Assembly: GCA_964451785.1 (NCBI GenBank) | Contig: CAYVJG010000016.1 | Coordinates: forward strand, 1 to 62,475 | Reading direction: 5' to 3' | DNA: 62,475 nt | Source of the DNA: JAJYSO01 sp964451785 | GTDB taxonomy: Bacteria; Bacteroidota; Bacteroidia; Flavobacteriales; Flavobacteriaceae | Shown: positions 37,335 through 45,935 of the stretch, piece after piece | How positions within the stretch are numbered: the stretch's first letter is position 1 | Layout: every line of letters starts with the position of its first letter | Translations under genes and position numbers: made by a program | Notes under the pieces: generated by a model | What the model saw: only the letters and a program-made list of their open reading frames with translations | Databases searched by the model: none | Told to the model about the DNA's origin: nothing

Positions 37335-38702
37335 ATGGCTAAAACAAAAATTGCTTTTTTCTGTCAAAATTGTGGCGCACAATACGCTAAATGGCAAGGC
37401 CAATGTACAACCTGTAAAGAATGGAATACAATTGCTGAAGAAGTTGTTGAAAAATCAACTGCTAAAGATTGGAAAAGTGACTCGTCATCAGCCAAACGCA
37501 AACGCGTCGCTAAGCCCACCCTGGTTACTGACATTCAATACGAACAAGAAACACGCTTAAACACTAATGACCACGAACTCAATCGTGTTTTAGGTGGCGG
37601 ACTCGTTCCGGGTTCTCTAACGCTTTTAGGAGGCGAACCTGGCATAGGAAAGAGTACATTATTGCTGCAAATCGCTTTAAACTTCACCTACAAAACACTC
37701 TATGTTTCGGGCGAAGAGAGCCAGCAACAAATTAAAATGCGCGCTGAACGCTTGGCTTCTGACACCAACAATTGCTACATTCTCACCGAAACTAAAACAC
37801 AAAATATCTTTAAGCAGATTGAAGCACTCACACCTGAGGTTGTCATCATTGACTCTATTCAAACGCTGCACACGGATTTTATAGAAAGTTCACCGGGCAG
37901 TATTTCACAAATCAGAGAAAGCACCAGCGAACTGATGAAATTTGCCAAAGAAACCCACACCCCGGTTTTAATCATCGGTCATATCACCAAAGAAGGTCAC
38001 ATTGCAGGACCTAAGGTCTTAGAACATATGGTGGATACAGTTTTACAGTTTGAAGGCGACCGCAATCACGTGTACCGCATTATGCGCGCACACAAAAATC
38101 GATTTGGACCAACCAATGAATTGGGAATTTACGAAATGCTCGGCGCCGGATTGCGCCAGGTAAGCAATCCTTCAGAAATTCTGATTTCTAAAAATGAGGA
38201 CGAATTAAGCGGCACCGCCATTGCCGCCACCATTGAAGGCGTACGCCCACTTATGATTGAAGTGCAAGCTTTAGTGAGCTCAGCCGTTTATGGAACTCCG
38301 CAACGCTCTACAACCGGTTACAACGCCAAACGCCTCAATATGCTTTTGGCCGTGCTTGAAAAACGAGCCGGATTTAGATTAGGCGCCAAAGACGTATTTT
38401 TAAACCTCACCGGAGGAATTAGCGTTGACGATACCGCCATTGATTTAGCTGTTGTTGCAGCCATCCTGTCCTCTAATGAAGATATTGCCATAGATCATGA
38501 TGTATGCTTTGCCGCCGAAGTAGGTTTAGCTGGCGAAATCAGACCGGTTAGCAAAGTTGAACAACGCATCAGAGAAGCTGAAAAATTAGGGTTTGCTACT
38601 ATCTTAGTCGCCAAACAATCAAAAATTCCCAAAAAAGACTTAGGTATTCGCGTGATTAAAGTGGCTAAAATAGAAGAAGTAGTCGAGTTTTTATTTGCTT
38701 AA
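37335..38702 (+). CDS. radA: DNA repair protein RadA (Sms)
   Basis: 455 residues. Zinc finger CxxC...CxxC (FFCQNCGAQ, GQCTTCKEW) at 9-32, RecA-like core with Walker A GGEPGIGKSTLL, RadA-specific KNRFG (HKNRFGPTNELG), and a C-terminal Lon-protease-like domain. A hexameric helicase that helps branch migration in recombination. Its stop is one base from the stop of the convergent lipoprotein gene, leaving no room for a terminator between them. Confidence 0.96.
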   Translation: MAKTKIAFFCQNCGAQYAKWQGQCTTCKEWNTIAEEVVEKSTAKDWKSDSSSAKRKRVAKPTLVTDIQYEQETRLNTNDHELNRVLGGGLVPGSLTLLGGEPGIGKSTLLLQIALNFTYKTLYVSGEESQQQIKMRAERLASDTNNCYILTETKTQNIFKQIEALTPEVVIIDSIQTLHTDFIESSPGSISQIRESTSELMKFAKETHTPVLIIGHITKEGHIAGPKVLEHMVDTVLQFEGDRNHVYRIMRAHKNRFGPTNELGIYEMLGAGLRQVSNPSEILISKNEDELSGTAIAATIEGVRPLMIEVQALVSSAVYGTPQRSTTGYNAKRLNMLLAVLEKRAGFRLGAKDVFLNLTGGISVDDTAIDLAVVAAILSSNEDIAIDHDVCFAAEVGLAGEIRPVSKVEQRIREAEKLGFATILVAKQSKIPKKDLGIRVIKVAKIEEVVEFLFA

Positions 38703-38703
38703 T

Positions 38704-39126
38704 TCAAGAAGCGATGTGAATGATAAAATCGCGATAATCTTTTTGAGCTGTTTTAAATTTAAGGCGGTAATCGCCTGGATGCTCAGCAACAAATTTATAA
38801 GTAGCTGTCATTTCACCCTGCTCCACCTCACAAGTTTTACAAGTCTGCTCACTCAATACCGGTTCTATTTTGATCTGATTAAGATTTTGTTTTACCGTAA
38901 ATCTTTGAAAAATACTGCACTGTGATCTACTCTTAACTTTCACCTCAAGCAATACCTCATCACCCACTAAACCATAGTGTGCACCCTCAACAGACACAAT
39001 AGCACTAGTGTAAGTTTCTGTACACAAACTCACCGCTTCTTGTCCTGTATCACTAAAAAAACAACCATTAGCCAACAAACTCATTACTAACAACATATTG
39101 GTTTTTAAAATCAGTTTTCCTATCAT
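38704..39126 (-). CDS. Lipoprotein of unknown function, paralogue A
   Basis: 140 residues. Lipobox SLLANGC at about residue 22. After it: LCTETYTSAIVSV, a Cys in SRSQCSIF, CKTC, and a final strand pattern YKFVAEHPGDYRLKFKT. The same elements in the same order occur in the neighbour at 39243-39677. The last part looks like an Ig-like or transthyretin-like sandwich strand pair. Four Cys besides the lipid Cys could form two disulfides. Convergent with radA. Confidence 0.75.
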   Translation of the reverse strand: MIGKLILKTNMLLVMSLLANGCFFSDTGQEAVSLCTETYTSAIVSVEGAHYGLVGDEVLLEVKVKSRSQCSIFQRFTVKQNLNQIKIEPVLSEQTCKTCEVEQGEMTATYKFVAEHPGDYRLKFKTAQKDYRDFIIHIAS

Positions 39127-39242
39127 ATTAATTTACCTTCATCACTTCAATTCATATTATTTAACCTCAAAAACTTAACTTTAGTATTTATCTATAATTC
39201 AATTTTTGTTTTTTTTTAATTAAAATACAAGCAACACTTCCT

Positions 39243-39677
39243 CTACGGCATCACTGTCACGGCATAGGTCAAATAGCTTTGTTCTCCAGTTTTAAACTTC
39301 AAACTATAATCACCCGGCTTATTAGACACAAAGACATAACGCATAAGCAATTCAGACGATGAATTAGGACAAGCTCCACAAGTATGATAACCAACATAAG
39401 GATTAAAATAATACACATTTCCATCAACATCTCCTCCCAATTCATACACCTCACTACAGGGTTTATCAGACTTTATACCTATCGTAAGCATTAATTCTTC
39501 ATTCTTCCTAATTTGATGCACATCACCTATTACCTTTGTTACCACTGACGCATAGGTCTCCAAACAAGCTTCTTCTCCCAACTCCTCTCCCCAGTCTTCT
39601 ATAAGCGGAGTGCAAGCCACAAAACAAAACGCCAATACGATTATCCCTAGTAAACCACTTCTTTTCATATGTATCAT
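39243..39677 (-). CDS. Lipoprotein of unknown function, paralogue B
   Basis: 144 residues. Lipobox CFVACTP at about residue 22. It shares with the neighbour ACLETYASVVTKV, IKSDKPCSE, CGAC and YVFVSNKPGDYSLKFKT. 116 bases upstream of paralogue A on the same strand: a local gene duplication that has diverged strongly but keeps four Cys, so they likely have the same fold and related targets. Confidence 0.75.
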   Translation of the reverse strand: MIHMKRSGLLGIIVLAFCFVACTPLIEDWGEELGEEACLETYASVVTKVIGDVHQIRKNEELMLTIGIKSDKPCSEVYELGGDVDGNVYYFNPYVGYHTCGACPNSSSELLMRYVFVSNKPGDYSLKFKTGEQSYLTYAVTVMP

Positions 39678-39822
39678 TATTTAAACCATCCCAATATAAC
39701 AAAAACACTTAATTAAATTTTAAGTAAACAAAAATAAAATACATTTAAACAGAATGAATTTATAACATTGTTTTTAACAGAACAGTATTTAGAGATAAAA
39801 CAATAAGCTCGAAATTTGCAAC

Positions 39823-41007
39823 ATGAAAACAAGTATTACCACTCAGACCAAACAATTATCTAATTCTGTATTGTACTTAATGAGCATTTCAGCGGGCTTA
39901 GTGGTCGCTAATCTCTACTACAACCAGCCATTATTAAATCAAATTGCCACGAGTTATCACGCTTCAAAAGCAGCCGTCAGTAATGTATCCTTAGCCACAC
40001 AGCTAGGCTACACGCTTGGTTTATTGGTTATTGTTCCTTTAGGAGACATGCTATCCAACACCAAGATTTTAAAGCTCGATTTTGTCATTTTGATTATAGC
40101 TTTACTTATGGCCGCCTACGCGCCAAGTTTGGGTTGGTTAATAGCTAGCAGCGTATTAATTGGAGCGACTTCAGCTATTCCGCAGCTTTTTGTACCACTT
40201 GCTGCAGAGTTTTCTAATCCTCAAAATCAAGGCCGCGCCACCGGAATAGTCATGAGTGGTTTATTAATAGGCATCATCGGCAGTCGCGTTATTAGCGGCT
40301 ATATTGGTGGCGAATTTGGATGGCGAACCATGTATTATGCCGGCGCTATAACTATGGCCTTACTCGCCATTATACTACATTATAAACTTCCGCTTCATAT
40401 ACCGAATTACACAGGCAATTACAAAAGTTTGATAAAGTCATTATGGCATTATACCAAAACTGAACCTGCGTTGCGCCTGGCTGCAATCAGAGGTGGATTA
40501 TCCTTTGCCGGGCTTAGTGCTTTCTGGACCACACTCGTTTTTTTAATGAAAGATTATTACGGCTATGGCAGTACTGTAACGGGCTTATTTGGATTTTTAG
40601 GAATGATTGGCGCATTGGGCTCTTCCTTTGCCGGCAAGCTAAATGACAAATACAGCAAAAACAAACTTATCATCGGGTCAATTATATTAATGGGAGCATC
40701 TTGGCTACTGATGTTCTTTTCATCCTATTGGCTTATCGGGATTATTATTGGCGTAATTTTAGTTGATCTCGGACAACAAACCTTACACATCACTAATCAA
40801 AACATTATTTTTAATAAAAACCCCGAAGCGCGCAATCGCGTCAATACAGTATATATGGTGACGTTCTTTTTAGGCGGTTCATTAGGTACCGTACTTGGTG
40901 TGACCGCCTATGTGCATTTTGGTTGGCCTGGTGTAGCTGGATTAGGACTTGTGTTAACGTTGCTTATTGCGCTAGTTCATTTTATTTACAAGAAAAAAGC
41001 ATTCTAG
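39823..41007 (+). CDS. MFS transporter (drug/sugar efflux-like)
   Basis: 394 residues, twelve membrane helices. Starts with SAGLVVANLYYNQPLLNQIA, typical of a small family of Bacteroidota and proteobacterial efflux MFS proteins. Loop 2-3 motif GDMLSNTK, and R-rich GRATGIVMSGLLIG in helix 4-5. Substrate unknown. Alone, with a strong terminator behind. Confidence 0.88.
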   Translation: MKTSITTQTKQLSNSVLYLMSISAGLVVANLYYNQPLLNQIATSYHASKAAVSNVSLATQLGYTLGLLVIVPLGDMLSNTKILKLDFVILIIALLMAAYAPSLGWLIASSVLIGATSAIPQLFVPLAAEFSNPQNQGRATGIVMSGLLIGIIGSRVISGYIGGEFGWRTMYYAGAITMALLAIILHYKLPLHIPNYTGNYKSLIKSLWHYTKTEPALRLAAIRGGLSFAGLSAFWTTLVFLMKDYYGYGSTVTGLFGFLGMIGALGSSFAGKLNDKYSKNKLIIGSIILMGASWLLMFFSSYWLIGIIIGVILVDLGQQTLHITNQNIIFNKNPEARNRVNTVYMVTFFLGGSLGTVLGVTAYVHFGWPGVAGLGLVLTLLIALVHFIYKKKAF

Positions 41008-41064
41008 TTTAAAGTTACTATTAGACAAGCCTCTAACTAGAATTATTAAAAACCAGTACCTTTT

Positions 41065-41106
41065 AAACTAAGACAAGCAGCCTGATAGAGCTGCTTGTCT
41101 TAGTTT
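41065..41106. terminator. Bidirectional terminator between the MFS gene and recQ
   Basis: 17-bp perfect stem (41065-41081 with 41090-41106, core AGACAAGCAG / CTGCTTGTCT), 8-base loop, T-tract in both directions. It serves both convergent genes. Confidence 0.88.
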
Positions 41107-41127
41107 TCAACAAAAGGTTAAATTGCT

Positions 41128-43326
41128 TTAGTTAGCCACTTCGCTGATAAATTTCATACGGTATAAATGTAATTCTTCTTCTTCATAATCGCCATCAAAT
41201 TCTTCTACAGCATCTTGAATATGATCCGTATCTGCCTCCATAAAATAATCGTATAATTCTTCTTGATCAGATTCGTCTAGCATATCTTCTAAAATGTAAT
41301 CAATATTTAATTTGGTACCGCTATACACTATAGCTTCCATTTCTTCAATCAAATCACTAATGCTAATTCCCTTTGAATTAGCGATGTCATTTAGAGATAA
41401 TTTGCGATCAATAGACTGAATAACATACAACTTTAATGCACTATTAGCTCCCGTAGATTTAACGATTAAATCATCAGGACGAGTAATATCGTTATCTTCA
41501 ACATACTGCTGAATAAACTCAATAAAAGGCTGTCCAAATTTCTTGGCTTTTCCTTTACCTACACCGTGAATATTGCGCAATTCCTTTAAAGTTATAGGAT
41601 ATTTTAAGGCCATATCTTCAAGTGAAGGGTCTTGAAAAATTACATAAGGTGGCAAATCTTTCTTTTTAGCCACCTTTTTACGCAAGTCTTTCAACATTTT
41701 CATCAACTTAGGGTCTGCTACAGCGTCTGACTTAGCGGCACCGATAATCCCATCAGCTTCTTCTGTATATTGATGATCTTCTGTCATCATAAAAGAAGTC
41801 GGCTGGTTTAAAAATTCTTCTCCTGCCTCGGTGATTTTAATTACCCCATAGGTTTCAATATCCTTGTGTAATAATCCTGCCACTAATACTTGACGCAATA
41901 AAGCCATCCAGTAATTGCGGTCTTTTTCTTTCCCTAAACCAAAAACAGAGAGTTTATTCGTTTTATGTGATTTGAGTATAGCATTAGATTTTCCAACTAG
42001 GGTATTGACAACCTCCCGTCCTTTATAAAGTTGGTTGGTTTCTTTTACAGTTTCAATCAACAAACTCACTTCTTCTTTGGCTTCGTGTTGTTTTTTAGGA
42101 TTGCGCACATTGTCATCCATTTCAGCTCCTTCGCCTGTATTAGAATCAAACTCTTCACCAAAGTAATGCAAAATGTACTTGCGTCGACTCATTGAGGTTT
42201 CAGCATAAGCCACCACATCCTGTAGTAAAGCGTGACCAATTTCTTGCTCAGCAACAGGCTTGCCGCTCATAAATTTTTCGAGCTTCTCGATATCCTTATA
42301 CGAATAAAACGCCAAGCAGTGACCTTCTCCTCCATCGCGTCCGGCGCGACCCGTTTCTTGATAATAACTTTCTATACTTTTAGGAATGTCATGGTGAATG
42401 ACAAAACGCACATCGGGTTTATCAATTCCCATTCCAAAAGCAATAGTGGCCACTACTACATCAACATCTTCTTTCAAAAACATATCTTGATGTCTAGCGC
42501 GTAATTTCGAATCTAATCCGGCATGATAAGGCACGGCTGAGATACCATTTACTTGTAAGGTTTGCGCTAATTGCTCTACTTTTTTGCGACTTAAACAGTA
42601 AATAATTCCGCTTTTTCCTGAGTTGCGTTTCACAAAACGCGTGATATCTACATCTACTTTTTCTGTTTTAGGGCGCACTTCATAATACAGATTAGGGCGA
42701 TTAAACGAAGCTTTAAACGTATTTGCATCGTTCATTCCTAAGTTTTTTAAGATATCTTCTTGCACTTTAGGGGTGGCCGTAGCGGTGAGTGCTATAATAG
42801 GAATTCCAGGCTTTAATTGTTCTGCAATTTTTCGAATATTGCGGTATTCAGGACGGAAATCATGTCCCCATTCACTAATACAATGCGCCTCATCAATGGC
42901 CAAAAACGACAAGTTTTGAGCGCGTAAAAACGTGACATACTCTTCTTTGATAAGCGATTCTGGAGCAACATAAAGCAATTTTGTGACGCCATTTTCGATA
43001 TCTTCCTTCACTTGACGCACTTGCGTTTTGTTAAGTGAAGAGTTTAAAACATGGGCTACACCTTCAACAGATGATAGAGATCGCAAGGCGTCGACTTGAT
43101 TTTTCATCAAAGCGATTAATGGCGATATTACTATAGCTGTGCCTTCATGCATTAAGGCTGGCAGCTGATAGCACAGTGATTTCCCTCCTCCTGTTGGCAT
43201 AATCACAAAGGTGTGTTGCCCGGAAACGATACTTCGTATTACCTCTTCCTGCAGCCCCTTAAATTGATCAAAGCCAAAATATTTCTTCAGTTCCTTTTTT
43301 AAATCGATTTCCGTCAAAGCCATCAT
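41128..43326 (-). CDS. recQ: ATP-dependent DNA helicase RecQ, without zinc cysteines
   Basis: 732 residues. Walker A VIMPTGGGKSLCYQLPA, DEAH box LAIDEAHCISEWGHDFRPEY, motif VI QETGRAGRDG, winged helix, HRDC (YPITLKELRNIHGVGKGKAKKFG region) and an acidic C-terminal tail of about 60 residues. The four Cys that bind zinc in E. coli RecQ are not there: the segment after SRRKYILHYFGEEFD contains none. The acidic EEFDSN...EMDDN segment takes their place. Start at 43326 or the next Met at 43323. A 3'-5' helicase in recombination repair. Confidence 0.93.
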   Translation of the reverse strand: MMALTEIDLKKELKKYFGFDQFKGLQEEVIRSIVSGQHTFVIMPTGGGKSLCYQLPALMHEGTAIVISPLIALMKNQVDALRSLSSVEGVAHVLNSSLNKTQVRQVKEDIENGVTKLLYVAPESLIKEEYVTFLRAQNLSFLAIDEAHCISEWGHDFRPEYRNIRKIAEQLKPGIPIIALTATATPKVQEDILKNLGMNDANTFKASFNRPNLYYEVRPKTEKVDVDITRFVKRNSGKSGIIYCLSRKKVEQLAQTLQVNGISAVPYHAGLDSKLRARHQDMFLKEDVDVVVATIAFGMGIDKPDVRFVIHHDIPKSIESYYQETGRAGRDGGEGHCLAFYSYKDIEKLEKFMSGKPVAEQEIGHALLQDVVAYAETSMSRRKYILHYFGEEFDSNTGEGAEMDDNVRNPKKQHEAKEEVSLLIETVKETNQLYKGREVVNTLVGKSNAILKSHKTNKLSVFGLGKEKDRNYWMALLRQVLVAGLLHKDIETYGVIKITEAGEEFLNQPTSFMMTEDHQYTEEADGIIGAAKSDAVADPKLMKMLKDLRKKVAKKKDLPPYVIFQDPSLEDMALKYPITLKELRNIHGVGKGKAKKFGQPFIEFIQQYVEDNDITRPDDLIVKSTGANSALKLYVIQSIDRKLSLNDIANSKGISISDLIEEMEAIVYSGTKLNIDYILEDMLDESDQEELYDYFMEADTDHIQDAVEEFDGDYEEEELHLYRMKFISEVAN

Positions 43327-43366
43327 CTAAGTTTATAAAATTAATTAACTTTACCGTTTTTAAAAT

Positions 43367-43384
43367 TAAGCATTTTGATGCTTA
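43367..43384. promoter_or_regulatory. Perfect hairpin TAAGCAT-TTTG-ATGCTTA between recQ and kdsD
   Basis: 7-bp arms, 4-base loop, in the 87-bp divergent gap. It would be the first structure in the recQ 5' untranslated region, or a dyad operator. No T-tract. Confidence 0.3.
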
Positions 43385-43394
43385 ATGGCAAGTC

Positions 43395-43425
43395 CAAAAT
43401 TACTATATAATAAATGAATCACCAA
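43395..43425 (-). promoter_or_regulatory. recQ promoter (TTG-N20-TAATTTTG)
   Basis: On the minus strand TTG (43423-43425) and TAATTTTG (43395-43402) are 20 bases apart. The -33 part lies inside the first codons of kdsD. Confidence 0.5.
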
Positions 43426-44376
43426 GAGTTACTTTCATTCGCTAGAGAAACAGTTTCAAATGAAGCTAAAGCCATCGCGAAATTAAAGGATTTATTAACG
43501 GATGAATTTGCTGCTGCAGCCCTAGAAATTTTCAAATCTAACGGTCGTGTTATCGTCACAGGAATTGGAAAAAGCGCTTTAATAGCTCAAAAAATCGTCG
43601 CGACCTTCAACTCTACCGGAACTCCCGCTATCTTTATGCATGCCGCGGATGCTATTCACGGTGATTTAGGGATTATTCAACCTGGAGATGTGGTTATTTG
43701 CATTTCTAAATCAGGGAATACACCCGAAATCAAAGTGCTTGTACCGCTAATCAATAATTTTAAAAATAAGTTGATTGCTATTACTGGCAATAAGGCTTCT
43801 TTTCTAGCTCAACACGCCAATTTTGTGCTCGATGCCACTATTGACAAAGAAGCTTGCCCTAACAATTTAGCTCCTACAACTAGCACTACAGCTCAATTAG
43901 TCATAGGTGATGCTTTGGCGGTTTGCTTAGTTCATCTCAGTGGCTTTACCAGTAAAGATTTTGCTAAATATCACCCGGGAGGAGCGCTAGGCAAAAAACT
44001 TTACTTGCGCATCAGCGACATCACGGATCAAAATGCAAAACCTCAGGTAAGCTCTGACGCTCCTTTATCAGAGGTAATTGTTGAAATTTCTCAAAAAATG
44101 CTCGGCGCAACAGCTGTTGTTGACAATGATAAAATTGTAGGCATTATTACTGACGGCGATATCAGACGTATGCTTTCTGAAAATGTAGATGTACGTCAAT
44201 TATCGGCTAAAGATATTATGGGAAAATCCCCAAAAACTATTGCTAATACAGCTTTAGCTATTGATGCCGTCAACTTGTTAGAAGATAATAAAATCACTCA
44301 ACTCATCGCTGAGGATAAGGGTACTTATAAAGGTATCGTTCATATCCACAACTTGATGAATGAAGGAATAATTTAG
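43414..44376 (+). CDS. kdsD: Arabinose-5-phosphate isomerase (KpsF/GutQ family)
   Basis: 320 residues. SIS domain (GRVIVTGIGKSALIAQKIVATF, ISKSGNTPEIK, PTTSTTAQLVIGDALAV) followed by two CBS motifs (from about 205). It interconverts ribulose-5-P and arabinose-5-P, the first step to Kdo of LPS. Divergent from recQ; tatC follows 4 bases later. Confidence 0.93.
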   Translation: MNHQELLSFARETVSNEAKAIAKLKDLLTDEFAAAALEIFKSNGRVIVTGIGKSALIAQKIVATFNSTGTPAIFMHAADAIHGDLGIIQPGDVVICISKSGNTPEIKVLVPLINNFKNKLIAITGNKASFLAQHANFVLDATIDKEACPNNLAPTTSTTAQLVIGDALAVCLVHLSGFTSKDFAKYHPGGALGKKLYLRISDITDQNAKPQVSSDAPLSEVIVEISQKMLGATAVVDNDKIVGIITDGDIRRMLSENVDVRQLSAKDIMGKSPKTIANTALAIDAVNLLEDNKITQLIAEDKGTYKGIVHIHNLMNEGII

Positions 44377-44380
44377 ATCA

Positions 44381-45226
44381 ATGTCTCAAGAAAAAGAAAA
44401 AAAAGGGGCCCTAGGTGACATGTCATTCTTAGAACATCTCGAAGAACTCAGATGGCATTTGGTACGTTCTTCAATAGCTGTTTTAGTGGCTGCTATCGTT
44501 GCTTTTATATGCAAAGATTTTATCTTTAACACCATTATTTTTGCACCTAAAGAACCTAATTTTATAACCTATCGCGCCTTGTGCAAAATCACTGAGTTTT
44601 TAGGCATCGATGGGCAGTGTATTACCGAAATTCCTTTTAGGATTCAAAGTAGAACCATGGGCGGGCAGTTTAATGCTCATATCTGGACCTCGATTACTGC
44701 CGGGATAATTGTCGCTTTCCCTTATGTGCTTTACGAACTCTGGAAGTTTATTTCACCAGCACTTAAAGACAATGAAAAAAAGGGCTCTCGCGGATTTATC
44801 CTAATTGCTTCTTTATTGTTCTTTATTGGTGTACTCTTTGGTTACTACATTGTTTCGCCTTTAGCGATTAACTTCCTCGGAAGCTATTCTGTAAGTAAAG
44901 AAGTCTTTAACGATATTGATATCAGTAGTTATTTTAGTTTGATTCGCTCATCTACAGTAGCTAGTGGAGTTGTATTTGAGCTCCCTATTATCATTTACAT
45001 TTTGACTAAAATAGGACTTGTCAATCCTACTCTACTCAAAAAATACCGCAAATTTGCTATTGTCATCATTTTGGCGATTTCAGCGGTTATCACGCCGCCT
45101 GATGTCACGAGTATGATTATTGTTTCTATTCCGATTTTGATTTTATATGAAATCAGTATATTTATTTCAAAAATTGTATTTAAAAAACAACAGAAAAAAC
45201 TCAATAACCTCTCACATAAACACTAA
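44381..45226 (+). CDS. tatC: Twin-arginine translocase subunit TatC
   Basis: 281 residues, six membrane helices. MSFLEHLEELRWHLVRS is the TatC signature at the N-terminus, and FPYVLYELWKFISPALKDNEKK holds the conserved FxxPxL-type loop. The first periplasmic loop is about 40 residues longer than in E. coli TatC (RALCKITEFLGIDGQC... with two Cys). It exports folded proteins with RR signal peptides. tatA is not in the window. Cotranscribed with kdsD. Confidence 0.94.
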   Translation: MSQEKEKKGALGDMSFLEHLEELRWHLVRSSIAVLVAAIVAFICKDFIFNTIIFAPKEPNFITYRALCKITEFLGIDGQCITEIPFRIQSRTMGGQFNAHIWTSITAGIIVAFPYVLYELWKFISPALKDNEKKGSRGFILIASLLFFIGVLFGYYIVSPLAINFLGSYSVSKEVFNDIDISSYFSLIRSSTVASGVVFELPIIIYILTKIGLVNPTLLKKYRKFAIVIILAISAVITPPDVTSMIIVSIPILILYEISIFISKIVFKKQQKKLNNLSHKH

Positions 45227-45254
45227 ACTATAGTTTACCATATACCGAAGGAGA

Positions 45255-45935
45255 ATGAATACACGGTTTAAAATCAAGGCTTATCTCAACTTTTTAATAG
45301 CCTCAAAAAATCAACACGGTGTTCACTCTCCTTTTGTGTATAAGTTAATCACCCAATGCCTATATAAACGACGCGCCCACAAACACTACAGGCTCATTAA
45401 AACCGCCCAAAAAACAACAGCGTCAACTCATAAACTTCCTTACAAACAACACCGTTTACTCAATCGGCTGACACGCTATTTTAAACCACAGGTGGCATTA
45501 AACCTCAGCAATAATTATACTGCTGATATTGCTTTAGCTCTTGAAGCTAAAACCGTGTTGACTAGCGTAAACGATGCTGTAAAACATACAGCAGACACCG
45601 CTCAACAAAATCGGCTTTTTAAAAACATACAGCCGCTTTCCGTTCAACATCCCGAAAAGTTTATTGACTTATCTGTTGATAAAATTGATTTGGCTTTTAT
45701 CGCCCCTCAAAGTGTCAACCTATCTATTCAGTCTGCTTTTAAGTTACTCTTAAACTACGCGCACCCACACAGTTTATACATCTTTAAAGGCATTCATCAA
45801 TCTAAAGAAACAGAAGCAGATTGGACCTATGTCAAAGCGCATAAAAAGGTACGGGTAACTATAGATATTTTCTTCTGGGGACTTGTGTTTTTTAGAACAG
45901 AACAAGCTAAACAGCATTTCACTATCAGAGTCTAA
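45255..45935 (+). CDS. Class I SAM-methyltransferase-like protein, degenerate motif I
   Basis: 226 residues. Begins with SKNQHGVHSPFVYKLI, the entry sequence of a Bacteroidota O-methyltransferase-like family, and ends with the family pattern FKGIHQSKETEADW...VRVTIDIFFWGLVFFRTEQAKQHF. The glycine-rich SAM loop (usually E.G...G) is replaced by ALNLSNNYTADIALAL, so catalysis may be lost or changed. Lys- and Ala-rich. It follows tatC by 28 bases and may share its message. Confidence 0.65.
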   Translation: MNTRFKIKAYLNFLIASKNQHGVHSPFVYKLITQCLYKRRAHKHYRLIKTAQKTTASTHKLPYKQHRLLNRLTRYFKPQVALNLSNNYTADIALALEAKTVLTSVNDAVKHTADTAQQNRLFKNIQPLSVQHPEKFIDLSVDKIDLAFIAPQSVNLSIQSAFKLLLNYAHPHSLYIFKGIHQSKETEADWTYVKAHKKVRVTIDIFFWGLVFFRTEQAKQHFTIRV

